A stretch of DNA of 64,000 nt. It comes from Tridacna crocea. Lineage: Eukaryota > Mollusca > Bivalvia > Cardiida > Cardiidae. Each line of letters starts with the position of its first letter. Position 1 is the first letter of the stretch. The position numbers and the translations under genes are program-made. Under the pieces are notes generated by a model. The model did no database searches. It was not told the origin of the DNA and was given only the letters and a program-made list of their open reading frames with translations. The DNA lies in contig OX031056.1 of the NCBI GenBank assembly GCA_943736015.1, forward strand, positions 65,499,277 through 65,563,276. The letters are read 5' to 3'. Of the stretch, positions 12,066 to 22,800 are shown one piece after another.

Positions 12066-13450
12066 AGCTCACCTGAGCACAACGTGCTCAAGAGGAGCTT
12101 TTAGGATCACCCGGTGTCCGTTGTGCGTCAGTGCGTCGTCAACAATTCTTAAAACACCAACTCCTCCTAAACTGCTGGGCGGATTTGGACCAAATTTGGC
12201 AGGAATGTTTCTTGGGAGGTCCCCTTTAAAAACTGTTCACAGAAATTGATTCTGTCAAAAACTCTGGTTGCCATGGCAATGAAATGGAATTTTTTTAGGA
12301 AATTATTTAAAAATCTTCTTCTCTGAAACCGCTGACCAGATTTCAAAATAATTTCACAGAGATGTTCCTTGGGTGACCCTTTCCAAAAATTGTTCGCGAA
12401 ATTTTGATCCATCAAGAAACATGGCTCTGGTGAATGGGGGCTTCTTGCACTATACAGAAATGAAGAAATTCTTAAAAATTCCTCTTCTCTGAAACCGCTG
12501 GTCAAATTTTAAAATAATTTCACAGAGATGTTCCTTGGATGACCCTTTTCAAAAATTGTTCCCGAAATTTTGATCTGTTTAGAAACATGGCTGTGGTGAA
12601 TGGAGGCTTCTTGCACTATACAGAAATGAAGAAATTCTTGAAAATTCCTCTTCTCGGAAACTGCTGATCAGATTTTAAAATAATTTCACAGAGATGTTCC
12701 TTGGATGACCCTTTTCAAAAATTGTTCGCGAAATTTTGATCTGTTTAGAAACATGGCTCTGGTGAATGGAGGCTTCTTGCACTATACAGAAATGAAGAAA
12801 TTCTTAAAAATTCTGCTTCTCTGAAACGGCTTGTCAGATTTTGGAAAAGCACTGAAATTCATATGAAAAAATAATACAAATCATCAATAATTAAGATTCA
12901 TAAAATTGCAAAAAAAAATTTTTTTGATGGTATTCCCTTAAAAGGCTACGTAGCCTCTTAAGCTATTTTTAGATTTCGCGCCAAAAATCAATAAAGCATT
13001 GTGGGAATGTCAAGTGACTGGTACGTGACTCATAATGCTTAAATTCCCTATCATAACAAACATGCAATAATTATTTTCTTCGGACGCTATGTTTGAAGCT
13101 TCTTCTGTGTATTCCTGTAAGTAAATGAGCGAATTGATCATCTAAAAATAGAACGTGTCTCCCTATGATGTCAACCTGGGCCGTAAAAAATCTCTAATTT
13201 CTCGTGTCGTCGGACGGTTTTTGACTACTGGGGTTTTATGAATGAAAATTAAAAGGCTTTGGGAGTATAAGGGTGATTTTTTTTCACTTTTGTAAAATTG
13301 TTGTCCAAAAATTTGAAGGGCCACCTTTAAAAATTGCTTGTCAAAATGATGATTTTGTTTCCAGTGTTTCAATACCTTCAAAAAAAAAAAAGGCTATGGT
13401 CCTCTCAAAAATTCAGGTGAGCGATCCAGGGCCATTTTGGCCCTCTTGTT
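12066..13450 (+). mobile_element. Helentron/HINE-like element H4, interrupted
   Basis: Begins with no spacer after H3 (CTCTTGTT|AGCTCACC). It has only about four tandem units and then foreign sequence at about 12837-13275 before the usual end CCAGGGCCATTTTGGCCC and TCTTGTT. The foreign part shows no clear ends. Confidence 0.78.
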
Positions 13451-13626
13451 TTTATGTTTCAATGACATTTTTTGTATTTAGGTTTGAAAAAGAAATTCTA
13501 TAATTTCAGCAGCATTGCCTGTCTTGTCTGAAGTGTTCGGAATATTGATGAGTCGGTCTACTTTCATTTTTGTCTTGTGATGATGATTATTAATTATGCA
13601 ATCATCATGCAACAAGAAGTGTATTG

Positions 13627-13858
13627 TTAACCCATTACCACTCATTGATGCCTTTTAACACCAGTGAGGAGGAAACCTTTTGAAAACATTGTGGGAAAAG
13701 GAGAAAATGCTGGTCACCAGCATTTTCTCCTTTTCCCACAATGTGTTCTACCCTATCGAGGTCAAATTCCATTATTTGAGTCACACTGAAATTGTCGTCT
13801 GCAAATGCTTTCAGTTTGGACAAGGCTGCTAAATCTTTATTGTGTGGTAAAGGGTTAA
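13627..13858 (+). mobile_element. TTAA-Pal MITE, complete
   Basis: TTAA at both ends, near-perfect palindrome centred on GGTCACC, and a long arm with GTCGTCTGCAAATGC. Confidence 0.9.
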
Positions 13859-14228
13859 AAGAAAGAAAAGCATGGTATTTTGCAACTCAAAGCAGTGACC
13901 TTTCACTTTTCAACTATTACGAAGTGACAAGAATTTTAGCCTATTCCAAACTGAATGTACACATACGCGTATATGTACACTACAAGTAAAAAGTGAGACA
14001 AAACATGAAATTTGGCATTTGAAGGGTATAAGATATACATACTTATAGTTGGAATAGAAGAAAATGCTTGTTACCAGCACTTTCTATGAATCATACTGTT
14101 TTCAAAAGCCCTTTTCCTTACACTATGGTCACAATGTGAAACTGCTGCGTGCCGATTTTTAGACATCACTGGATTCTTAAAATTACATGCCGCTGGCCGA
14201 TTTTTTTTAAAATTACAAATCGGTGAGA

Positions 14229-15026
14229 GTGGTCATAAATAACTGCCAGTAAAAGGCCGCCTGGCGGGTTCAGGGCGGCACAAGGCAGTTTCTTCAAATC
14301 GAGGGGTGTAGGGTGTCATCAGGGTGTCAGCTGGTGGCATTTAGGTGACAGGCCGTCAGCCGTCAGATTTTACCTGCCACCACCCGGCGACCTGGAAGAG
14401 ATTTTTTCTTCCAACAAGTTACCCCCTAAAGACAAGGGGGGGGGGCAGGACAAAGGGCAGGACTGAAGCTCAAGAGACCACAGCCCAACCCAGCAATACG
14501 CAAGTCTGAGTCGCTCTGGTGCTGTTAGAATGACGACTATGTTTGATTGTGAATAACCTCAGATTTATATTCAGGGGCCTGGGCTGGACAGGTCGCCATC
14601 CTGCCACCTACCAACACCAACAGCCGCCTTCCATCTGCTTTTCAATTTTCGCCCTGCCGCCGGCAAATATTTAGAAATCGTACGGTGGCATGACGGTAGC
14701 AGCGATGCTGGAGAGTGGCAGTTAGTTACTACCGATCTCCGGCCGAAAATTGAATGCCCTCGAACCCCGTGACGACCAAGTAAAAATTGGGACGCTTGAT
14801 AGCCACCGCACGACTACGAAATGCGCCTGCCTGGCGCCCTGACGATATGCACACTTGGAAAAAATCGTGGCAGACAGAATTTTAACTTTTTCTTAAAACT
14901 TCAGCGGCGTCCTGGCGGCGTCTAAAATGCCCCCTGCCACCTGCCGATTGTGCCTGCCACCGGCCGAATTTGAGTGAAAATTGGCAGTTACCAGGCCGGC
15001 AGGCGGCATTTGCTGATTTGTGACCG
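14229..15026. mobile_element. GC-rich foldback element
   Basis: Ends TGGTCATAAATAACTGCC and TGCTGATTTGTGACC are imperfect inverted repeats. The interior is far more GC-rich than its surroundings and full of CCTGCC/GGCAGG words of both orientations. No transposase seen. Confidence 0.55.
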
Positions 15027-15274
15027 TACTATTAGGATCGTTTAAGGCTGTGAAAATTGATAAAGGGTTTTCACTCACTATGAGCCTTTTAATTTGTGAT
15101 AGCTATTCAACTGTATTCAATCTACAAGCAAGATAATGACCTAGCTTTTTCGGCTTAGCTGTATATGCTGGCTTTGTACCTAATTTTTAGCACTGATAAA
15201 AAGTGAATAAACAGAAATTTGAGATTGGTCAAGAATGTATTTATATTTGTTCGAAGGGCCCCTGCCTAAGTAGT

Positions 15275-15503
15275 TTAACCCATTACCACGCAATCCCTAC
15301 TTTTGATGCCCTTGAGAAAGAAGCCTTTTGAAAACACTGTTGGAAAAGGAGAAAATGCTGGTAACCAGCATTTTCTCCTTTTCCCACAGTGTTTTCTACC
15401 CTTCCCAGAACAAATTTCAATTTTTCAGTCACCTTTATTTTGTCGTCTGCAAATGCTTTCAATTTGAAACAGTCTAAAATTTTGTCGTGGGGTAATGAAT
15501 TAA
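15275..15503 (+). mobile_element. TTAA-Pal MITE, complete
   Basis: TTAACCCATTACCAC to GGTAATGAATTAA, palindrome centred on GGTAACC; ACACTG/CAGTGT keep pairing. Confidence 0.9.
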
Positions 15504-15508
15504 ACATA

Positions 15509-15712
15509 TTTATTTACATCAATTTAGAAATAAGTTCTTACAACTTATTCTAGTTCCTCTCGGTTTTTCGTCTCGGGAACTACACCAGTACAAGTGCTGA
15601 ATGTGTGGGCTGATGAACAATCTCAAAGTTGACAGTCAGTCAGGGTATCGAATTTAGGACCTTATGGTTGCGAGGCCAATGCTCTACCTCAAAAACACAG
15701 AAACAACCTACT
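15509..15712 (-). repeat. tRNA-derived SINE, reverse copy
   Basis: Read on the minus strand, a tRNA-like head (GAGGTAGAGCATTGGCC, box B-like AAATTCGATACCC) leads to a 3' tail GTTGTAAGAACTTATTTC. It closely matches 23157-23355. Confidence 0.6.
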
Positions 15713-16094
15713 TGCTGACAAATTTACATCATCTTTCTTTTTTAAAGATATTTCTTGTTACATTTTTTTTTTTACTTTCATACCACCTTCTTTCCCCTGA
15801 TATTTAATAGTCTAGTCAATTTCTCGAGAGATTACAAGTCTTTTTTTCGTTGATGCTTATATCACCACTCTCCGCCTGATATTTGATAGTCTAGTCAATT
15901 TTTCATTTACCATGTGTCATATGTTCTCGATTGTCTAGACACCAATTAGAACAAATTATTGAAATCTTCACCATTGGATTCCATGGTTACAAGCAAGATG
16001 GCTTTCCAAAACAAGGGACCAAGAAGAAAATGTGGGTTTTTCACTTTCTTCTTTTTGTTTTCTACCTCTTCAAAAACAGAGCCCATAGTTTGAC

Positions 16095-16273
16095 TTAACC
16101 CTTCACCAAATAATTCCTGGTTTTTACAACCCTGAGATAGAAGCCTTTTGAAAACTTTGTGGGAAAAGGAGAAAATGCTGGTAACCAGCATTTTCTCCTT
16201 TTCCCACAATGTTTTCTACCTTGCTGGAAACAAATTTTAATGTTTGATTTTGGTTTATTTTAGTAAAGGTTAA
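16095..16273 (+). mobile_element. TTAA-Pal MITE, long arm deleted
   Basis: Intact short arm and palindrome (GGTAACC); the long arm is cut from TGATTTTGG to AAAGGTTAA. Confidence 0.8.
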
Positions 16274-16309
16274 ATCCTTGAAGATCATGAAAGAAAAGGA
16301 AAGAATTAA

Positions 16310-16543
16310 AACTTTACCCCCCACAATGCTGCTGTTTTAATAATCCTGAGAAAGAGAACTTTTGATGCATTGTGGGAAGAGGAGAAAATGCCAGTAAGTA
16401 GCTACATGTACTTTTACTTTTCCCACAACATTTTTTTTATCCCTTTAATGACTAATCAAATAATGTGTGCACATTGAATTTATTTTATGCAAATGCTTTC
16501 AATTTTGTTGGGTCCTAGAAATTTGTCATTTTGATAGTGTTAA
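16310..16543 (+). mobile_element. TTAA-Pal MITE, decayed
   Basis: GTGGGAAGAGGAGAAAATGC and CTTTTCCCACAAC still pair around a lost centre. It lies just 5' of the FERRY3 start exon. Confidence 0.6.
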
Positions 16544-16569
16544 TATGTAATGTACTTAACATATTTCAG

Positions 16570-16880
16570 AGACAGTCATAAAGGTCTTTGGAATCAAGGG
16601 GCTTCATGAGGCAGTAGACAGGAAACAAAATAGATATTTAAGAAATTGCCTTCAAGTATTTCAAGAATACAAATCTTAGGCTTATGATACAAGGCCTGTT
16701 CAAGCCAATCTGACAGACCAATGCCGCTTTCAGTGGAAAAGGATTTCGTCTATACATTCAGAACGAAGGAACATGAATCTGCTCTGCGTGTTCCAGTGAC
16801 CATTCCTTTCAGCCAAGATGCGAGAGATTTGACGGGACGGCTCATATTTGAACATAATCTTCCTTGTCACATTGAAGATG
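16570..16880 (+). CDS. FERRY3: FERRY3 exon with 5' UTR and start codon
   Basis: The exon probably begins after the acceptor ATATTTCAG at 16569, runs through about 151 nt of 5' UTR and starts translation at the ATG at 16721. It encodes residues 1-53, including [20 protein letters not shown], typical of the family N-terminus. The donor is GATG|GTTTGT at 16881, leaving one base that joins the next exon as G|AT. At least one non-coding upstream exon is therefore expected; I cannot place it with certainty. Confidence 0.8.
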
Positions 16881-19800
16881 GTTTGTGTTTACAATTTAAA
16901 TGTCATATTTCTGAGTCCTACAACAGAATACTTTCAAAAAAATTTTCATGAAGAAACTTTTTATCATGATCAAACTTTCCCCTAGCAATGTTTTCATACC
17001 TGTTTATATATTGACCCCTTGACAAACAGTCTTGTGACCATGAGACAAGGCTTTTGAAAACATTGTTTCTCCTTTTTCCGCAATGTTTTCTAACCTTTTA
17101 TGGATAAATCCAGTCATGAGAACCACTTTTAAATTGTTGCTGGCAAGGACAATCTGATTAATTATTAAAACATGTGTTTTGCAAGAAACTAAATGAGTAT
17201 ACCCTGAGAGAAAGAAAGTGCAAAAGCAAAAAGTAAGAATGTCTGAAATAAAACAAATTCTACTTTGATTTCAACAGAATGTCTCCTCATAATCAGATAG
17301 TGAAGACCAAAATTTAATATCGGATTGCATCTTGTGATTTAGAATCTAATATACTGTAGCTTATATTTTGTAAATATGATTTCATGTGCTTTCTGATCTG
17401 AATCTATACTGTTCCAACCATAGATCTTTTTGAAAGGCCGCTCTGTATTAATTTTTTTCTACAAAGTTCTGACTTTTAATGTCCCTGGGGAAGAAGCCGT
17501 TTGAAAACATTTTGAGTAGAGGAGAAAATGCTGTTAACCAGCATTTTCTCCTTGTTCCACAACGTTTTCTGCTTTATCAAGGAAAATTGTCATTTATGCC
17601 ACCTTTAATTTGTTGTCTGCAATTGGGCAAGTCTCGAATTTTGTCATTTGATAATAAGTTAACCATTAACTCTTTACCAAACAACAAAGTTTTAGACTGG
17701 TTCATATTCAAAGCATTTGCAGATGACATTAAGTCTTCATTCTCACTGAAAAAAAAACCCATAAATTTGCTGTGGGAAGTGTGGAAAACATGGTGGAAAA
17801 AGGAGAAAATGCTGTTTCACACCGTGTTTTCAATAGGCTTCCTTCTCAGGGTCATAAAAAGTCAGGGTTGTGTGGTAAATAGTTAACTCTTTAGTAAACG
17901 ACAAAATTGTAGACTGGTTTAAACTGAAAGCATTTGCAGACAACAGGATAGAAATTACTGGAAAATTGAAATTTGTTTCAGAAAGGGAAGAAAACATTGT
18001 GGGAAAAGGAGAAAATGCTGGATACCAGCATTTTCTCCTTTTCCCACAATGTTTTCAAAAGGCTTCTCTCTCAAAGTTGTATAAACCAGGGATTGGTTGG
18101 GAAAGGGTTAACGAACAACCTCTTGTTTTTACAACACTGTGGATGAAAGGTTTTGAAAAGTTTGTTGGAAAACGACTTTTCTCCATTTCATGGACAGTGC
18201 TCACCATTTTTTGCATTTGCAATTTCTTGTCTGCAAATCTCTTCAACTTGGACAAGTCTAAAATTTTGTTGTCTGATAATTATAGAAGTCTGAGAAACTT
18301 GACAAAACTACAGGAAATTGTTCTGCTTAAGATTTTTTGATAAATGAGATTTATCAAATGTTCAATTTTTTTTTCTACTTTAGATTTGACCACAAAGCTG
18401 CAAGAATTCATTCTGCATGAAACAAACAAGTTGTGTGATGAAAACGACAGTGAAGTGATAGGCAAATTCCGGAAGGGGGAAATAGATCTAGATAAACTTG
18501 TTGACGACTGGGATCATGCGTTCGCCCAGGTGACAATCCGCTTTTTATTTCCTCCAGGGTTGGTAATGTTATTTAGACTGATAAATGAAGTAAATTTGTA
18601 AATCTTTACTAGACTGACAAAATTTTAGCCCAGTCCAAATTGAAAGCATTTGCAGATGACAGTTACATTGTGGCTCAAATAGTGCAATTATTTATTGATA
18701 GGGTAGAAAACGTAGTGGGAAAAGGAGAAGATGCTGGTAACCAGCATTTTCATCTTTTCTCACAATGTTTTCAAAAGGCTTCTTTCTAAGGGTCATCAAA
18801 ATTTGTTATTGTGTGATAAGGGGTTAACTTTCTGAATGCTTCTCTTTTAGTCTTGCATCAGTTTGGTTTTGAAAACATGGTGGAAAATGAGACAAGCAAT
18901 TTCTTCTTTTGTCACAATGTTTTTTACATCAAGAACATTTTTTGTAGTTTTTAAAAGTTTAACCCTTTACCACACAATCACTAGTTTTAATGACCCTGAA
19001 GGAGTCTTCGGAAAACATTGGAGGAAAAGGAGAAAATGCTGGTCACCAGCATTTTCTCCTTTTTTCCACGTTGTTTTCTGCTATTCCAAAAAGAAATTAG
19101 AATTTTTGAGCCATATTTATCTAGTTGTCTGCAAATCAGAGAAGTCTTAAATTTTGTTGTTTGATAAAGGATCAATCACACAGCATCAAAAACCTTTTCA
19201 AAGTTGACACTTTGAATTCCATAGGGAATAGTTAACAATACGAAAAATAACACTCTAATGTTCTATATTTCTTCTAAATATTGCCTTTTTCAAGAGTTAG
19301 AGAAAAAGAAAAACAACAAGAAAACAACAGAGCGCAGTAACATTGACGTTATGTTGTGTAGCAGAGTTGACGTCATCTTTTATTAGTACAACAGTATGGC
19401 TGCGTGATACAAGCTAAAATGTGTTCTAGAAGGATAAAGTATTTCTAACTCTTGAAAAAGGCAATAGCCGAAATATTGAACATTAGAGTGGTATTTTCCA
19501 TAGCTTTTCAAGTTGTCTGCATATTTTTATTTAACCCTTTCCAAAACAATCCCTGGTTTTTACGAGTCTGGAATAGTAGCCTTTAGAAAACATGGTGGAA
19601 AATGGAGAAAATGCTGGTAACCAGCATTTTCTCCTTTTCCCACAATGTTTTTTACCCTATCATAGACAAAAGTCATTTTTTCAGCAAGAGTTAAATTGTC
19701 ATCTGCAAATACTGTCAATTTGTTCTTGTCGTTTAGGAAAGGGTTAAGAGGGCAGGTTGAATAACAATGTCTGTCAGTAGAAAAGGTCCCATCATTGCAT

Positions 19801-22800
19801 TACTAATGGACTGTCAGAGCAAAATCATAAAAATTGCACTATGCAGATCCAAGATCAGTCTGCATGTTCTGCGCAGTGGTATCTTTCTCTCCACTGTTCA
19901 GAATTTCTTTTATGTCCTATGCATTCTGATAGGAGAGGAAACTGATTCCTATGTAGCTATGGCCAAAGGAATTGAAGATGTTTATTTCTTTACCAAACAA
20001 CACAAATTTTAGACTGGTCCAATTGAAAAGCATTTGCAGATGGTAATTTAAATGTGTGTCAGATTACGAGAAAATTGTCTCCAATTATGTAGAAAATTTT
20101 GTGGGAAAAGGAGAAAATGCTGATCACCAAGAATTGCTTCTTTTTATACGCCCGAAGGGTCGTATTATGTTATACCCCCGGTCGTCCGTCCGTTAGCAAT
20201 TTCTTGTGTGCGCAACTCCTCCTACAGTTTCCATCGGAATTATTTGAAACTTGCCACAATGAATCTCCATGATGTCTAGTTGTGCACCTGGGTCTTAGAA
20301 TTTGGATCGCTGTTTGCGTTCTAAAATTATCTGCCCTTGATTTCTGAAATAACCAACTTTTCACTTTGAAGTTTTTGTTCCAGCTATAACTTCCATACTA
20401 TGAAAGGTATCAACTTGAAACTACATACACTGATAGGACACATTATGGAGAAGTGCAGTGCACATGAACCATGAACTCTGCCAACGTTATTTTTTGAGTT
20501 ACTGCCCTTTGTTAATTTTCAGTTTGAATTTTTATAGCTTCTAAACTATAAAAGCTATTAACTTGGAACTTCATACACTGATAGAACCCATTATGGAGAA
20601 GTGCACTGCACATGAACCATAACTCTGTCACCGTTATTATTTGAGTTATTGCCCTTTGTTAATTTTCACTTTGAATTTTTGTCCAGGCCATAACTTCCAA
20701 ACTATAAAAGATATCAACTTGAAACTACATACACTGATAGAACACATTATGGAAAAGTACAGTGCACATGAACCATGACTCTGCCAACGTTATTTTTTGA
20801 GTTACTGCCCTTTGTTAATTTTTAGTTTGAATTTTTGTCCAGGCCATAACTTCTAAACTATAATAGCTATTATCTTGAAACTTCAAAGACTAATAGAACA
20901 CATTATGGAGAAGTGCACTGCACATGAACCATAACTCTGCCACTTTTATTTTTTGAGTTATTGCCCTTTGTTAATTTTCAGTTTGAATTTTTGTCCTGGC
21001 CATAACTTCCAAATTATAAAAGCTAATAATTTGGAACTTCATACACTGATAGAACCCATTATGGAGAAGTGCATTACACATGAATCATAACTCTGCCATC
21101 TTTATTATTTGAGTTATTGCCATTGGTTAATTTTCAGTTTGAATTTTTGTAAAGACCATAACTTCCAAACTTCAAAATCCATCATCTTGAAACTTCAAAG
21201 ACTAAAAGGACACATTATGAAGAAGTGCATTGCACAAGAACCATAACTCTGCCCTCCCTCCTTCTGAGTTATTTCCCTTTTCACTTTGAATTTTCGTCTG
21301 GGCCATAATTTCTAAAATATAAAAGGTATGATCTGGGACCTTCAAAGACTGATCGAACACCTTGTAGATAAAAGCAATTCACAAAATTTGTAACTTTGCC
21401 ACCCTTATTTTTCTAGTTATTGCCCTTTAATATTTTTCATATGTCATGGAGAATAACTACTCTTCATTCATGGCCCATCCGTCAATGCAAGTCGTTTCAC
21501 TGACAAGCCCCTTCGGGCATATATGCGCCGCTCTGCGAAGCTCTTGTTCTACAATCTTTTCTAAAGCCTTTCCCATCAGAGTCATTACACTACTGATTGT
21601 TCTATAAAGGATTAACGCTTCAATACAGTCCTAACTTTTAATCCATTACCACACAATCCTTACTTTTGATGACTTTGAGAAAGAAACCTTCAGAAAACAT
21701 TGTGGAAAAATGAGAAAATGCTGGTAACCACCATTTTCTCCTTTTCCTACAATGCTTTCTACCCTTCACAAATTGAATTTCGAATTTCAGTCACTTTTAT
21801 TTTGTCGTCTGCAAATGCTTTCGATTCGAACAAACCTAGAATTTTGTTGTTTGGTAAAGCATTAATGATCCAAAGAAAACAGCTTTTTGAAAACATGTTG
21901 GAAAAGAAGAAATTGTTGGTTTTCAGCATTTTCTCCTCTTTCTACAAAGTTTTTCTAGTCCTTGAAAGAGAAATTTCTTGTTTTTAGTAACAGTGAACTT
22001 TTTCGTCTGCAAAACCTTTCAAATTAGAAATGTCTCTAATTGTGTTGCTTGGTAAGGAGTTAAACAATTACTGAAACAGTTCAAGTAAACCTGAAAAAGA
22101 AGGCCTTTAACTCTTTACGACACAATGCTGACTTTTAACGACCCTTAGAAAGAGAGCTTTTGAAAACATTGTAGGAAAAGGAGAAAATGCTGGCTACCAG
22201 CATTTTCTCCTTTTCCCACAATGTTTTCTACCCTTCCAAAATCAAATTTCAATTTTTGAGTTACATTTATTTTGTCGTCTGCAAATGCTTTGAATTTGGA
22301 ATAGCCCGAAATTTTGTGTTTGGTAAAGAGTTCAGAATCCTGTGGGAGAAGGGTAAAATGCTAGTCACCAGTATTTTACTCATATCCTATAATATTTTCC
22401 ACCCATCTCATCATTTGAGAAACATTTTAAATTGTTTCCTGCAAATGCTTTAGTTTGGACTAGATTGAAAATTTCGTCATCTGTAGAGAGCTGCCATGGT
22501 ACCAGATTACAAAAATTTGGGACCAATTCAATCTGAAGGCTTTTGCAAATATGAAATTGATTGTTGTTTAATTGGTGTGTTTGTGTTTGAAATTGCAAAA
22601 TATAGATATAAGAAATTGCAGCTGACCAGAATCTTCTCCTTTTCCCATATTGTTTTCTACCCAATCAAAAACAGAAATTGTTATATGTCTTCCATACATG
22701 CCTTTTATTTAGCCAAAAATTTTATCATTTAGTAAAGAGTTAATGTAAAGTTGGAAAGTAGCTTGCAAAAGAGGGGAAATACATGTACTTAACCCATCAG

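Noticed and set aside
7822-12505. Minus-strand ORFs with SASSPHSPEPCFL-like repeats
   Set aside because: They lie wholly in the roughly 166 bp tandem units of the H1-H4 elements; frames shift between units.
4801-13450. A CRISPR array or satellite
   Set aside because: The repeats are long, divergent, without unique spacers and inside bounded eukaryotic elements.
16881-16951. Extension of FERRY3 exon 1 past GATG|GTTTGT
   Set aside because: The frame stays open to 16948, but splicing at 16880 joins the next exon in frame and gives the correct family length.
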